Assembly (NCBI GenBank): GCA_024679535.1
Contig: JAIBDF010000002.1
Coordinates: forward strand, 1 to 64,000
From: Chromatiales bacterium
GTDB taxonomy: Bacteria; Pseudomonadota; Gammaproteobacteria; Steroidobacterales; Woeseiaceae
DNA: 64,000 bases
Direction of reading: 5' to 3'
In this document: positions 25,959 through 34,349 of the stretch, piece after piece
Numbering within the stretch: the stretch's first letter is position 1
Layout: every line of letters starts with the position of its first letter
Translations under genes and position numbers: made by a program
The notes under the pieces: model-generated
The model's database searches: none
What the model was told of the DNA's origin: nothing
What the model saw: only the letters and a program-made list of their open reading frames with translations

Positions 25959-26945
25959 TTACTCTGACAGCCAGTCCATACGGCCGCGGAGATCCTTACC
26001 GACTTTCTCGATCGGGTGCTCGAGATCCGCCTGCATCATGCGCTTGAATTCCGGCATGCCATTTTCATTCTCTGCGATCCAGTTACGCGCGAAGGTGCCG
26101 TCTTGAATATCGCCCAGCACGGCTTTCATGGCGGCGCGCGACGATGCGTCGACAACACGCGGGCCGGAAATCATATCCCCCCAGGCAGCCGTGTCGCTGA
26201 TGTACTTGTGCATTTTGGCGAGACCACCTTCGTGCAGCAGGTCAACGATTAGTTTCAGTTCGTGCATCACTTCGTAGTAGGCGACTTCGGGCTGGTAGCC
26301 GGCTTCGCAAAGCGTTTCGAAACCCGCCACGATGAGTTCGGTGGCACCGCCGCAAAGTACGGCCTGCTCACCAAACAGATCGGTTTCCGTTTCCTCCGCA
26401 AACGTCGTTTCGATGACACCGGCACGCGCTCCGCCGATGCCGGCGGAGTAGGCCAGGGCCTTCTGCAATGCAGTCCCCGTCGCGTCCTGGTGAACGGCGA
26501 CCAGGCAGGGCACGCCATGGCCTTCTTCGTACTGGCGACGTACCAGTCCGCCAGGTCCTTTCGGTGCTATCAGGGCAACGTCCAGGTCCGCACGCGGCTC
26601 CACCTGTCCGTAGTGCACCGCGAACCCGTGCGCAAAGAGCAACAGGGCTCCTTCGTCGATATCGTCGACAACGGACTGGTAGAGCGCCTTCTGGACCATA
26701 TCCGGTGTCAGGAACATCACGATTGCAGCGCCTTTGACGGCTTCGTTGGGTTCCTGGACCGTCAGGCCGTCGGCCTCTGCGTTGGCCCAGCTTGCGCCGC
26801 TCTTGCGCAGACCGACGATGACGTTGAAGCCCGAGTCCTTCAGGTTGAGCGCATGAGCACGACCCTGGCTACCGTAGCCAAGGACCGTAACCTGCTGGTC
26901 CGCCAGAACGGAGGTATCTACATCTGCTTCCGAATACATTTGCAT
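25959..26945 (-). CDS. ilvC: Ketol-acid reductoisomerase (class I)
   Basis: A 328-residue enzyme of isoleucine/valine synthesis. The NADPH-binding [13 protein letters not shown] lies at 23-35; the knotted C-terminal domain carries the Mg-binding acids in [12 protein letters not shown] and later [13 protein letters not shown]. The size is that of the short class I enzyme. SD AGGAA lies 5 bases before the ATG. It is the first structural gene after the attenuator, so valine/isoleucine and leucine genes share one control point. Confidence 0.97.
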   Translation of the reverse strand: MQMYSEADVDTSVLADQQVTVLGYGSQGRAHALNLKDSGFNVIVGLRKSGASWANAEADGLTVQEPNEAVKGAAIVMFLTPDMVQKALYQSVVDDIDEGALLLFAHGFAVHYGQVEPRADLDVALIAPKGPGGLVRRQYEEGHGVPCLVAVHQDATGTALQKALAYSAGIGGARAGVIETTFAEETETDLFGEQAVLCGGATELIVAGFETLCEAGYQPEVAYYEVMHELKLIVDLLHEGGLAKMHKYISDTAAWGDMISGPRVVDASSRAAMKAVLGDIQDGTFARNWIAENENGMPEFKRMMQADLEHPIEKVGKDLRGRMDWLSE

Positions 26946-26978
26946 GGTGTTTCCTGTGCACTAAATTAGTAGTTTGAT

Positions 26979-27015
26979 AAAAAAAAGCCCCACCATCCTT
27001 TGGGATGCGGGGCTT
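26979..27015 (-). terminator. Attenuator terminator of the ilvC-leuACDB operon
   Basis: Read on the minus strand, AAGCCCC (complement of 27009-27015) pairs with GGGGCTT (complement of 26985-26991). GGATG/CATCC extends the stem inward, and the arm is followed by eight T. It lies between the leader peptide stop and ilvC, the position expected for transcription attenuation. Confidence 0.9.
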
Positions 27016-27040
27016 ACGATGTCCGTTTTATGGATACGCG

Positions 27041-27106
27041 CTACCCGCTCTGCCTCCCAAGGAGAAGCAGTTCAAGCGAAATAAGCACGAGCGTGATGGT
27101 GTCCAT
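27041..27106 (-). CDS. Ilv-leu leader (attenuator) peptide
   Basis: A 21-residue frame, ATG at 27106 to TAG at 27043-27041, with 7 Leu, 2 Ile and 1 Val, including four Leu in a row (residues 13-16, within LELLLLG). Scarcity of charged Leu/Ile/Val tRNA would stall ribosomes here and let transcription pass the terminator before ilvC. It has no SD, and the predicted transcription start is only 1-3 bases before the ATG. Confidence 0.88.
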   Translation of the reverse strand: MDTITLVLISLELLLLGRQSG

Positions 27107-27114
27107 AGCGGCGA

Positions 27115-27143
27115 ATAATGTTGTAAGGCCTTATTGATGTCAA
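27115..27143 (-). promoter_or_regulatory. Promoter of the ilvC-leu operon
   Basis: On the minus strand a perfect -35 TTGACA (27143-27138) is 17 bases from CATTAT (27120-27115). The expected start point, 27109-27107, is almost at the leader-peptide ATG (27106). Confidence 0.8.
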
Positions 27144-27183
27144 CAGCTTCTTAGACGGTTACGGCTGATACCAAATAACCTGT

Positions 27184-27202
27184 CTTAGAAAGCCTTTCTA
27201 AG
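27184..27202. promoter_or_regulatory. Perfect 9-bp dyad, possible regulator site
   Basis: CTTAGAAAG, one central base, CTTTCTAAG. It lies about 41 bases upstream of the ilvC -35, between two divergent operons. No poly-T tract directly adjoins it on either strand, so a protein-binding site is as likely as a terminator. Confidence 0.4.
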
Positions 27203-27684
27203 CCACTAATTAAAAAAGAATAATCAGCTCTACACATCGGGGCGTGCTGCGACCTGTGTAAATGGCTGGCAAGCGTATCTGAAGATCCAGCGAAATTATC
27301 AGCTGCCTGGCAACCACACGGCGACCTCAGCTGGTGCTGAATCGCTACCTGAATCAGATACATAAAGCTTGCACGTTATGTTCTTCAGAGGACTGGCACT
27401 CGGTGAAGCATGTGTTATTCTTTGGCCGTAACGAAGGGGACCTGACGCAGTAAAATGCAGAATTGGCGGGGAAGCTCGGGGTAACCCGGGATAGCTAGAA
27501 AAATAGAGACAGACAAATAAGGGTTCCAAATAAATTCAACGCCGCGCGGCGTAGGTGGAGAGGGTCGCGTGCGCATTTGGAGGCACTCTCTGTGTCGCCG
27601 TTCTCATTTGTGCATGTATTGAGCAGATACGTCGCATCCCTCTCCAATAACTTTTAATAAAACAACGACCTTTAAGGAGCGTTC
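27203..27684. other. Gene-free spacer before the TonB operon
   Basis: About 480 bases without a convincing gene. Short frames on the minus strand (27299-27529 and 27151-27363) lack family-like sequence and an SD. A small hairpin CGGG-GTAA-CCCG lies near 27476-27490. The only clear signal is the SD AAGGAG just before the first gene of the TonB operon. I could not pick out a good promoter; an unrecognised regulatory RNA cannot be excluded. Confidence 0.5.
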
Positions 27685-28464
27685 ATGAAACGGTGCATAA
27701 GCAGCAGTCGGCGTCTTGCCGCCGCATTTATTGCGGTTTCGGCTTTGACGATTTCCGGCGGCGTTTTCGCCCAGACCGTCGATCAGATCTTGCAGGCTGA
27801 TCAACGTCGGTTGAACCTGGCTCAACAATCGCAGGAACGAATCAACAACATTGTTGAAGGTACTCGTTCCCTCGAAGACCAGTACCGGGCTATAAACAAG
27901 GAAATTGACGGACTCAAGGTCTACAACCGCCTGATGACGGCGCAGGTTGAAGGTCAAACGGCAACTCTGGAAGACATCGCCTTGTCGATGGACCGGGTTG
28001 ACGTCATTAACCGTCAGATCTTTCCCCTGATGGAACGCATGATTGACGGCCTGGACCAGTCCGTGGCCCTCGATATTCCGTTCCTCTTGACCGAGCGCAC
28101 CAAGCGCATCGGCGATCTGAAGGCCATTATGGAGCGCTCCGATGTCACCGTTGCTGAGAAATTCCGCAAGGTGATGGAGGCCTACCAGATCGAGAACGAC
28201 TACGGCACATCGTCGGAATACTACGAAGAGTCGCTGACAATCGATGGTTCGACGCGTTCATTCAACATGCTGCGTATCGGTCGTATCGGTTTGTACTTCC
28301 AGTCTGACGACACCAAGATCACAGGGCGTTGGAACAACAACATACGTGACTGGGAAATCGATAACTCGGCGCGTAACGAAGTTCGTAAAGGTCTGCGTAT
28401 GGCACGCCAGCTGATCGCTCCTGAACTGATCGTTATTCCTGTTCCTTCCGCGGAGGCTTCATAA
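27685..28464 (+). CDS. DUF3450 periplasmic protein of a TonB system
   Basis: A 259-residue protein with a cleavable signal sequence ending near GGVFAQ (about residue 30), then a long coiled-coil region (about 35-95) and a globular C-terminal half. It matches the DUF3450 family, regularly found first in operons with a long MotA/TolQ/ExbB protein, ExbB, ExbD, TonB and a TPR protein, as here. A structural role in the periplasm linking the energising complex to the wall or outer membrane is inference. SD AAGGAG precedes the ATG; the next gene starts with no gap. Confidence 0.9.
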   Translation: MKRCISSSRRLAAAFIAVSALTISGGVFAQTVDQILQADQRRLNLAQQSQERINNIVEGTRSLEDQYRAINKEIDGLKVYNRLMTAQVEGQTATLEDIALSMDRVDVINRQIFPLMERMIDGLDQSVALDIPFLLTERTKRIGDLKAIMERSDVTVAEKFRKVMEAYQIENDYGTSSEYYEESLTIDGSTRSFNMLRIGRIGLYFQSDDTKITGRWNNNIRDWEIDNSARNEVRKGLRMARQLIAPELIVIPVPSAEAS

Positions 28465-29835
28465 ATGAAACGCATCACACTCATTATTGCGGCCGGACTG
28501 CTAAGTTTCGGATTTGCTACGGCAAACGCTCAACAGGACGATGCGGCTGCGGCTTCCATGTCCGAATTACTTCGCCTGATCGAGCAGGGACAGGCTCGCG
28601 ACTCACGCGAGGCCCGTCAGCGTGAAGCGGCATTTGCCCAGGCGCGCAACCAGCAACAGTCACTGCTGAATCAGGCTCGTGCCGAACGTACTCGCCAGGA
28701 AAACATTTCCTCGCGTCTTGAAAATCAGTTCGAAGCTAACCAGCAGCAGATCATCACGGCACGCCAGGCGCTCGACGAGCGGATGGGCGCGCTGAAAGAG
28801 CTGCTCGGTGTATTGCAGACCGTCGCAGGTGATACGCAGGGTCGATTTGCCGCTTCGCTGACGAATATCGAGTACCCGGATCGCAGCGGCTTCCTTGTTG
28901 AGCTCGGCAGCAAACTTGCCGGTGCGAGCAACATTCCGGAAATTGAAGAAATCGAGCAACTCTGGCTGCTGCTTCAGCAGGAAGTTGTGGAGTCGGGCAA
29001 GGTCACGCGCTTCAATCATCTCGTCACACGTGCCGATGGCACTGAGGAAGAAATGGAAGTTGTTCGTATTGGCTCGTTTAACCTCGCGTCGGACAACGGC
29101 TACCTCGAGTTCAACGACGACGGCACGATTTCGGAGCTGCTTCGCCAGCCGGATGGCAAATACCTTGGCACGACGGGCGACATGATGGGCGCCGGGTCGG
29201 GCGAGGCGGTTGCGTTCGGTGTTGACGTCACGCGCGGCGGTATTCTCGCGCTGCTGGTCGAGTCTCCCACGATCAAGGATCGTATCGAGCAGGGCGGCAT
29301 CGTTGGTTACTGCATTATCGCGCTTGGCCTCATTGGGCTGCTTATCGCGGTAATGCGCTGGCTGGCACTGTCGACGGCCGATCGCAAGGTTAAGGCTCAG
29401 CTCAAGCGTGAGACGGCCAGCACGGACAATCCGCTGGGACGCGTACTGGCTGCTTACGAAAGCAACCGGGGTGCTGACACGGAAACCATCGAGTTGAAAC
29501 TCTCGGAAGCGGCGCTCAAGGAGATGCCGAATCTGACCAAGGGTCTGCTGTTTATCAAGGTGGTCTCAGCGGTTGCGCCGCTGATGGGTCTGCTCGGTAC
29601 GGTTACCGGCATGATCAAGACCTTCCAGGTCATCACGCTCTACGGTGCTGGCGATCCGAAGATGATGGCAGGCGGTATCTCGCAGGCACTCATGACGACG
29701 GTCCTGGGTCTTGTCGTGGCGATTCCGATGGTGTTGCTGCACACGGTTGTCAGTGGCAAGAGCCGCAAGATCGTCAACATCCTTCAGTCGCAGAGCGCTG
29801 GTCTGGTTGCACAGCACTCAGAGAATAGTCACTAA
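28465..29835 (+). CDS. TtpC-like MotA/TolQ/ExbB proton-channel protein with periplasmic N-domain
   Basis: A 456-residue protein. A signal sequence (1-22) leads to a coiled-coil periplasmic domain of about 250 residues, then three transmembrane helices. The last two have the MotA/TolQ/ExbB signature (APLMGLLGTVTGMIKTFQVI and GGISQALMTTVLGLVVAIPMV). This matches TtpC, the extra component of TonB2-type systems in Vibrio. It probably passes energy from the proton gradient to TonB. It adjoins the DUF3450 gene directly. Confidence 0.9.
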   Translation: MKRITLIIAAGLLSFGFATANAQQDDAAAASMSELLRLIEQGQARDSREARQREAAFAQARNQQQSLLNQARAERTRQENISSRLENQFEANQQQIITARQALDERMGALKELLGVLQTVAGDTQGRFAASLTNIEYPDRSGFLVELGSKLAGASNIPEIEEIEQLWLLLQQEVVESGKVTRFNHLVTRADGTEEEMEVVRIGSFNLASDNGYLEFNDDGTISELLRQPDGKYLGTTGDMMGAGSGEAVAFGVDVTRGGILALLVESPTIKDRIEQGGIVGYCIIALGLIGLLIAVMRWLALSTADRKVKAQLKRETASTDNPLGRVLAAYESNRGADTETIELKLSEAALKEMPNLTKGLLFIKVVSAVAPLMGLLGTVTGMIKTFQVITLYGAGDPKMMAGGISQALMTTVLGLVVAIPMVLLHTVVSGKSRKIVNILQSQSAGLVAQHSENSH

Positions 29836-29850
29836 CAAAGAGGAGTCGCC

Positions 29851-30378
29851 ATGCTTTGGCTTGCTGATTCAATAGAAGCCATTCGTGACTTTATGAGCCT
29901 CGGTGGCCCGGTTCTCCGGGCCATCGCGGTGACTATCTTCCTCATGTGGGTGCTTATCGTCGAGCGGATTATTTACTTCCGCTCGTCAATGAAGAAGATG
30001 TCGCGTGATATTCATGACAAATGGGAGTCGCGCCAGGAGCGCCAGTCCTGGAATGCCAAGCAAATTCGCGAGCTGATGATTTCGCGTTTCAGCGAAGCAT
30101 CCAATAAAGGTATCAACATTATCCAGACATTGGTCGCCCTGTGTCCGCTGCTTGGCCTGCTTGGCACGGTAACGGGCATGATCAGCGTCTTCCAGGTAAT
30201 GGCTGTGTCCGGTTCGGGCAACGTACGGGCTATGGCAGCCGGCGTATCCCAGGCCACGGTACCAACAATGGCGGGAATGGTTGGGGCGCTCTCGGGCGTG
30301 CTGCTAATAACGTTGCTGAGCCGTCGTGCAGCCCACGAGGTCGAGTTCCTCGAGGACTCGCTCACGATGGATCACTAG
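29851..30378 (+). CDS. exbB: ExbB-type biopolymer transport protein
   Basis: A 175-residue inner-membrane protein with three helices; the channel motif CPLLGLLGTVTGMISVFQVMAVSG (about 98-121) and GVSQATVPTMAGMVGAL are characteristic of ExbB/TolQ. It is the short partner to the TtpC-like protein and should form the pentameric proton channel with ExbD. It lies 15 bases downstream in the same operon. Confidence 0.93.
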   Translation: MLWLADSIEAIRDFMSLGGPVLRAIAVTIFLMWVLIVERIIYFRSSMKKMSRDIHDKWESRQERQSWNAKQIRELMISRFSEASNKGINIIQTLVALCPLLGLLGTVTGMISVFQVMAVSGSGNVRAMAAGVSQATVPTMAGMVGALSGVLLITLLSRRAAHEVEFLEDSLTMDH

Positions 30379-30390
30379 GGGACTATCGCC

Positions 30391-30801
30391 ATGAGAAAAC
30401 ATCTGGATGATATCCATGTCGACGAAGAAGAAAGTGAGATTAACCTGACGCCGATGCTTGACGTCGTGTTCATCATGCTCATTTTCTTCATCGTGACTGC
30501 CTCGTTTATCAAAGAAGCGGGAATTGACGTTAACCGGCCGGATGCTCCGATGACGGAGAGTAAGCCGGAAGACGCCAATATTCTCGTGATGATCAACGCC
30601 AATGACGAGATCTGGATCGACCGTCGCCTTATCGACCCTCGTGCAGTGCGCGCCAATATTGAGCGCCTGCATGCAGAGAACCCCAGCGGGTCTGTGGTCG
30701 TCCAGGCGAACAACAAGTCGAGCAACAAGATACTCGTCGAAGTCATGGACTCAGCGCGGCTTGCCGGTGTCTATAGTATTTCAATTGCAGATACGCGTTA
30801 G
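30391..30801 (+). CDS. exbD: ExbD/TolR-family protein (first copy)
   Basis: A 136-residue protein with a short cytoplasmic N-terminus, one transmembrane helix (LDVVFIMLIFFIVTASF, about 23-39) beginning with the proton-carrying Asp of the family, and a periplasmic domain. The SEINLTPMLDVVF signature is intact. Tandem with a close paralogue. Confidence 0.94.
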   Translation: MRKHLDDIHVDEEESEINLTPMLDVVFIMLIFFIVTASFIKEAGIDVNRPDAPMTESKPEDANILVMINANDEIWIDRRLIDPRAVRANIERLHAENPSGSVVVQANNKSSNKILVEVMDSARLAGVYSISIADTR

Positions 30802-30840
30802 GCGGGACCACGCCAGGCGGGATTTGGAAGGACTGAATTA

Positions 30841-31251
30841 ATGGCTAGAAAACACGGCTCTTTAAACGTCGAAGAGGAAGAAAATGAGATTAACCTGACG
30901 CCGATGCTCGACGTCGTGTTTATCATGCTCATCTTCTTCATTGTTACGGCAACCTTCATCAAAGAAGCCGGTATTCAGGTTGAACGACCGAATACCTTTA
31001 CTGCAGATACCCAGGATGACGCCGCTATCCTGATCGCCATCAGCCCCAACGATGAGATCTGGATTGATCGTCAGGAACGAGACCCACGTGCCGTGCGCGG
31101 CATCATCGAGCGCTTGCATGCTGAGAACCCCAAAGGTTCGATCGTCATCCAGGCCGACGAGGGCTCGACCCACGAGATGCTGGTAATTGTGATGGAAGCA
31201 GCGAAAGCGGCTGGCGTTACCAACGTCGCCATCGCTACGGATAACGATTAG
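30841..31251 (+). CDS. exbD: ExbD/TolR-family protein (second copy)
   Basis: A 136-residue paralogue of the preceding protein, with the same layout (NEINLTPMLDVVF then a single helix). The first 45 codons or so are nearly identical at DNA level to the first copy, while the periplasmic halves differ more. This indicates tandem duplication with later divergence, or gene conversion over the membrane part. Two different ExbD subunits in one channel are possible. Confidence 0.94.
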   Translation: MARKHGSLNVEEEENEINLTPMLDVVFIMLIFFIVTATFIKEAGIQVERPNTFTADTQDDAAILIAISPNDEIWIDRQERDPRAVRGIIERLHAENPKGSIVIQADEGSTHEMLVIVMEAAKAAGVTNVAIATDND

Positions 31252-31266
31252 GAGCCCGGGAGGCTT

Positions 31267-31341
31267 ATGTCTGTCGTAATAGAAACGAGGCGGGTGGCAC
31301 ACGAAGCGGCTATTCCGCTCAGGAGAACAGGACCATGCTAG
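31267..31341 (+). CDS. Possible 24-codon ORF coupled to tonB
   Basis: ATG at 31267 follows GGGAGG (31258-63) by 3 bases. The frame MSVVIETRRVAHEAAIPLRR plus four residues ends at TAG 31339-41, overlapping the tonB ATG (31335). It would couple tonB translation to the upstream genes. No homology is recognised; it may be chance. Confidence 0.3.
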   Translation: MSVVIETRRVAHEAAIPLRRTGPC

Positions 31342-31940
31342 GTCGTTATGTAATTTCAATTGTTGTCGGCTCGGCCGTGACGATAAGCCTGCTGTTCGTT
31401 ATGCAGCTACTTATCGTTACCGGTAAGCAGGCCCTCACGGATCCGCGCGAGCGGCACAAACTGGAGTTTGTGCGCGTGAAGCGTAATGAAAACCTCAATG
31501 TCGAGGACATCATTCCGGAAAAGCCGCCCAAGCCCCCCGAAACTCCGCCAGAAACACCGCCTCAGGATATGGATAACATTAATCCGGATGCGCCGTCGAT
31601 TAACGTCGCACCGCCGTCGGTCAGTGCAAATACCGACATCGGCGGTCCCGGCGGTATGAATATCGCTGAGGGTGACTATCTGCCGATTGTGCGCGTTGCT
31701 CCGGTTTATCCGGCCCGCGCATTATCGCGTGGTCTTGAAGGTTTCGTGGATCTGTCCTTCACCGTAACGACCGCAGGCACCGTCGAAGATCCGATCGTCC
31801 TGCAGTCCACAAGCAGCTTGTTTGAGCGCGCGGCAATTCGCGCGGTGCTCAAGTTCAAGTACAAGCCGCGTGTGGTAGATGGTGTGCCGGTCAATGTGCC
31901 TGGTGTCAAGACGCGAATCTCATTCCAGCTCGAAGAATAG
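31335..31940 (+). CDS. tonB: TonB-family energy transducer
   Basis: A 201-residue protein: N-terminal membrane anchor (about 6-27), a short proline-rich spacer (PEKPPKPPETPPETPP, about 55-72) and the C-terminal TonB domain (about 118-201; APVYPARALSRGLEGFVDLSF). The short spacer is typical of TonB2-type proteins that work with TtpC. It transmits energy to outer-membrane receptors, none of which is encoded in this window. Confidence 0.94.
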   Translation: MLGRYVISIVVGSAVTISLLFVMQLLIVTGKQALTDPRERHKLEFVRVKRNENLNVEDIIPEKPPKPPETPPETPPQDMDNINPDAPSINVAPPSVSANTDIGGPGGMNIAEGDYLPIVRVAPVYPARALSRGLEGFVDLSFTVTTAGTVEDPIVLQSTSSLFERAAIRAVLKFKYKPRVVDGVPVNVPGVKTRISFQLEE

Positions 31941-31987
31941 AGCCCTGGCATGTATAGGCGGGATGCCGTTCATGAGGAAGTATCGAA

Positions 31988-33346
31988 ATGAAATCTAGTC
32001 GTGGAATTACTTTGAAACTCTGCCTGGCGGTGATCGTCGGTGTCCTGGCGTTTGGTAATGCTTCCGCACAAAAAGCGAAGCGGGCTGATGCCGATACGGA
32101 TACCACCAAAACCAAGCAGGCCCAGGCCGTCAGCAAGGAAGTCTATGAGCGTATTCAGAAGGCTCAGGAGATGGTTGATGCGAAAGATTATCAGGGGGCG
32201 CTGAAAACTCTGAACAGCCTGTATAACCCGGATAAGCTCACCGAATACGAGCAGGCAAACGTTCTCAACTATATTGGTTTCGTTTACTACAACATCGACG
32301 ATGTCACTAACGCTATTCGTACCTACGAAAGAATGCTTGCATTGCCAACGCTCGAACCGCAGATGGCCAAGCAGACGACGTACACCATGGCGCAGTTGCT
32401 AACCATGGAGGAGAACTACGCGAAAGCGCTTACAACGATAAACAAATGGTTCACTCTTGAAACGAATCCGGCGCCTGAGCCCTATATACTCCAGGCTCAG
32501 CTTTTTTATAACCTCAATCGCTTCAAGGATATGATTCCTTCGATCGATAACGCAATGCGGGTTGCAAAAGAACGTGGCAAGCCAGTTAAAGAGGACTGGT
32601 GGAACCTCTTGAACTTCGCGTATTTCCAGCAGGAAGACTACCGCAAAGTTCGGGATATACAGAAGACGCTGCTGCAGAATTGGCCAAAAGCTCGTTACTG
32701 GAAATCACTGGCCGGCGCGTACACTGAACTCGGCGAAGATGAAAAGCTGATCTACGCTTACGATGCCGCACATACGCAGGGTATGTTGGTCAAGGACACT
32801 GAGTTTGTGACGATGACGCAGCTCTACCTGCAGGCCGAGGTTCCCTATAAGGCTGCCACGCTTCTGCAGGAGAAGATGGACGCCGGAATCGTGCCGAAGA
32901 ATGAAAAGCACTACCGGCTGCTGTCTCAGGCATGGATGCTTTCCATGGAAGACGAGAAAGCCATCCCCGCGCTGCAGGCTGCCGCGAAGCTCGCGAATGA
33001 CGGTGAACTCGACCATCGACTTGCGAACGCCTTCCTCAATGTTGGTAAGTATGGCGATTGTGTAACGTCAGCCAACACAGCTGTTCGTAAAGGTGGCCTG
33101 AAGAATCCGGATAATGTTCAGATATCGCTCGGCATGTGCCTTTATAACCTGCGTCGTTACCCGGACGCCAAGGCGGCGTTCAGAAAGGCATCAGAGGCGC
33201 CACGGTCACAACGAACGGCCGCGCAGTGGATCCGGGTGATCGATGCGGAAGTCGAGCGTAACAGGCAGATTCGCCTCGCTGAGGAAGCGGCACGCAAGAA
33301 ACGCCAGCAGCTTGAGGAGAAACGAGCGGCCGTAAGCGCGCCTTAG
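31988..33346 (+). CDS. Tetratricopeptide-repeat protein of the TonB operon
   Basis: A 452-residue protein with a signal sequence (cleavage near NASAQ, about 20-27) and helical repeats from about 45 to 420 (for example LNYIGFVYYNIDDVTNAIRT and LGMCLYNLRRYPDAKAAFRK). It ends in a basic, glutamate-rich helix. Periplasmic TPR proteins of this size close TtpC-TonB operons in marine Gammaproteobacteria. It may scaffold the complex; its exact role is unknown. Confidence 0.9.
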   Translation: MKSSRGITLKLCLAVIVGVLAFGNASAQKAKRADADTDTTKTKQAQAVSKEVYERIQKAQEMVDAKDYQGALKTLNSLYNPDKLTEYEQANVLNYIGFVYYNIDDVTNAIRTYERMLALPTLEPQMAKQTTYTMAQLLTMEENYAKALTTINKWFTLETNPAPEPYILQAQLFYNLNRFKDMIPSIDNAMRVAKERGKPVKEDWWNLLNFAYFQQEDYRKVRDIQKTLLQNWPKARYWKSLAGAYTELGEDEKLIYAYDAAHTQGMLVKDTEFVTMTQLYLQAEVPYKAATLLQEKMDAGIVPKNEKHYRLLSQAWMLSMEDEKAIPALQAAAKLANDGELDHRLANAFLNVGKYGDCVTSANTAVRKGGLKNPDNVQISLGMCLYNLRRYPDAKAAFRKASEAPRSQRTAAQWIRVIDAEVERNRQIRLAEEAARKKRQQLEEKRAAVSAP

Positions 33347-33367
33347 AACACATTAATGCCTATGTCG

Positions 33368-33395
33368 GGGCGTTGACCGGAGACGGGCAACGCCC
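33368..33395 (+). terminator. Probable terminator of the TonB operon
   Basis: Stem GGGCGTTG (33368-75) / CAACGCCC (33388-95) with a 12-base loop, followed by the T-rich TTATCATTTT. It lies 22 bases after the TPR gene and 39 bases before the ferredoxin start. Confidence 0.6.
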
Positions 33396-33433
33396 TTATC
33401 ATTTTGCGCTTTTGTAGAGACCGGATACCTGTA

Positions 33434-33754
33434 ATGCCCAAGATTACTTACATAACGCCCGATGGCACCCGCAACGAAGTAGAAGTCGCCAATGGCTACT
33501 CAGTGATGGAAGGCGCTATCAATAACAATATTGACGGCATTGTTGCCGAATGCGGCGGCGCCTGCGCCTGCGCAACGTGCCACAGCTATATTGATGAGGC
33601 CTGGCTTGAGAAGATGCCGACGATGGACGACATGGAGGACAGCATGCTGGATGCGGCCTTCGAGCGTAAGCACAACAGCCGGCTTACCTGCCAGATTGAG
33701 GTATCCGATGAACTGGATGGCCTGGTAGTGCACGTGGCGGAAAACGATTATTGA
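33434..33754 (+). CDS. [2Fe-2S] ferredoxin, adrenodoxin/Isc type
   Basis: A 106-residue electron carrier. The cluster ligands are C40, C46 and C49 in ECGGACACATCH and C86 in RLTCQIE, the spacing of vertebrate-type/putidaredoxin-like ferredoxins; C44 is extra. The ATG at 33434 matches the family start; the frame extends 10 codons upstream without support. The electron donor and acceptor are not encoded nearby. The peroxiredoxin follows after 19 bases. Confidence 0.92.
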   Translation: MPKITYITPDGTRNEVEVANGYSVMEGAINNNIDGIVAECGGACACATCHSYIDEAWLEKMPTMDDMEDSMLDAAFERKHNSRLTCQIEVSDELDGLVVHVAENDY

Positions 33755-33773
33755 TACTGGAGTGTATTAGAAA

Positions 33774-34256
33774 ATGAAAATTTCGATTGGCAGCAATATG
33801 CCTGAGGGCACCTTCGGAATCATGACCGATAGCGGTCCAGGTTCCATTTCTACGAACGAGATGTTTGCCGGGAAAAAAGTTGTCCTCGTCTCCGTGCCAG
33901 GCGCCTTCACGCCGACCTGTTCAATGAACCACCTTCCAGGTTACGTCGATCTTGCAGACGAGTTTGCAGCCAAGGGAGTCGATACCCTGGCCTGCATGGC
34001 CGTAAACGACGTGTTCGTCATGTCCGCCTGGAGCAAGGACCGTAACGTCGGCGACAAGGTGATGATGCTCGCCGACGGTAATGGTGACTACACGCAAGCT
34101 CTGGGGCTTGAACTCGATGCGCGTTCATTCGGGATGGGCATACGTGGACAGCGTTTTGCCATTATCGTCGATGACGGTGTGGCAACGCACGTGGCTGTCG
34201 AAGCACCCGCGCAGTTCGAAGTGTCCAAAGCCGAGACTATTCTGGCTGTTTTGTAA
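33774..34256 (+). CDS. Peroxiredoxin (Prx5/AhpE-like type)
   Basis: A 160-residue thiol peroxidase. The peroxidatic cysteine is C49 in the motif PGAFTPTCS. C74 (TLACMAV) is in the position typical of Prx5 proteins. It probably reduces H2O2 and alkyl peroxides using glutathione or glutaredoxin. It is convergent with etfA across a palindromic element. Confidence 0.93.
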   Translation: MKISIGSNMPEGTFGIMTDSGPGSISTNEMFAGKKVVLVSVPGAFTPTCSMNHLPGYVDLADEFAAKGVDTLACMAVNDVFVMSAWSKDRNVGDKVMMLADGNGDYTQALGLELDARSFGMGIRGQRFAIIVDDGVATHVAVEAPAQFEVSKAETILAVL

Positions 34257-34317
34257 GGGGAAAGGTAAAACGTGTCCCCGCTTGGTCTCAGCTGAGCGAA
34301 ACCGGGGACACCTTTCC
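34257..34317. repeat. Palindromic REP-like element / bidirectional terminator
   Basis: GTGTCCCCG (34272-80) pairs with CGGGGACAC (34303-11), flanked by GGAAAG (34259-64) and CTTTCC (34312-17). It lies between the convergent peroxiredoxin and etfA genes. It has no T-run. The string resembles REP units dispersed in several Gammaproteobacteria; I see one full copy here. Confidence 0.55.
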
Positions 34318-34349
34318 GGTATCCCCGTGTGCACCAACCTGTAGGGTCG

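Noticed and set aside
27299..27529. 76-codon open frame on the minus strand
   Set aside because: Low-complexity, Ser/Pro-rich translation with no family resemblance and no SD; looks like non-coding sequence.
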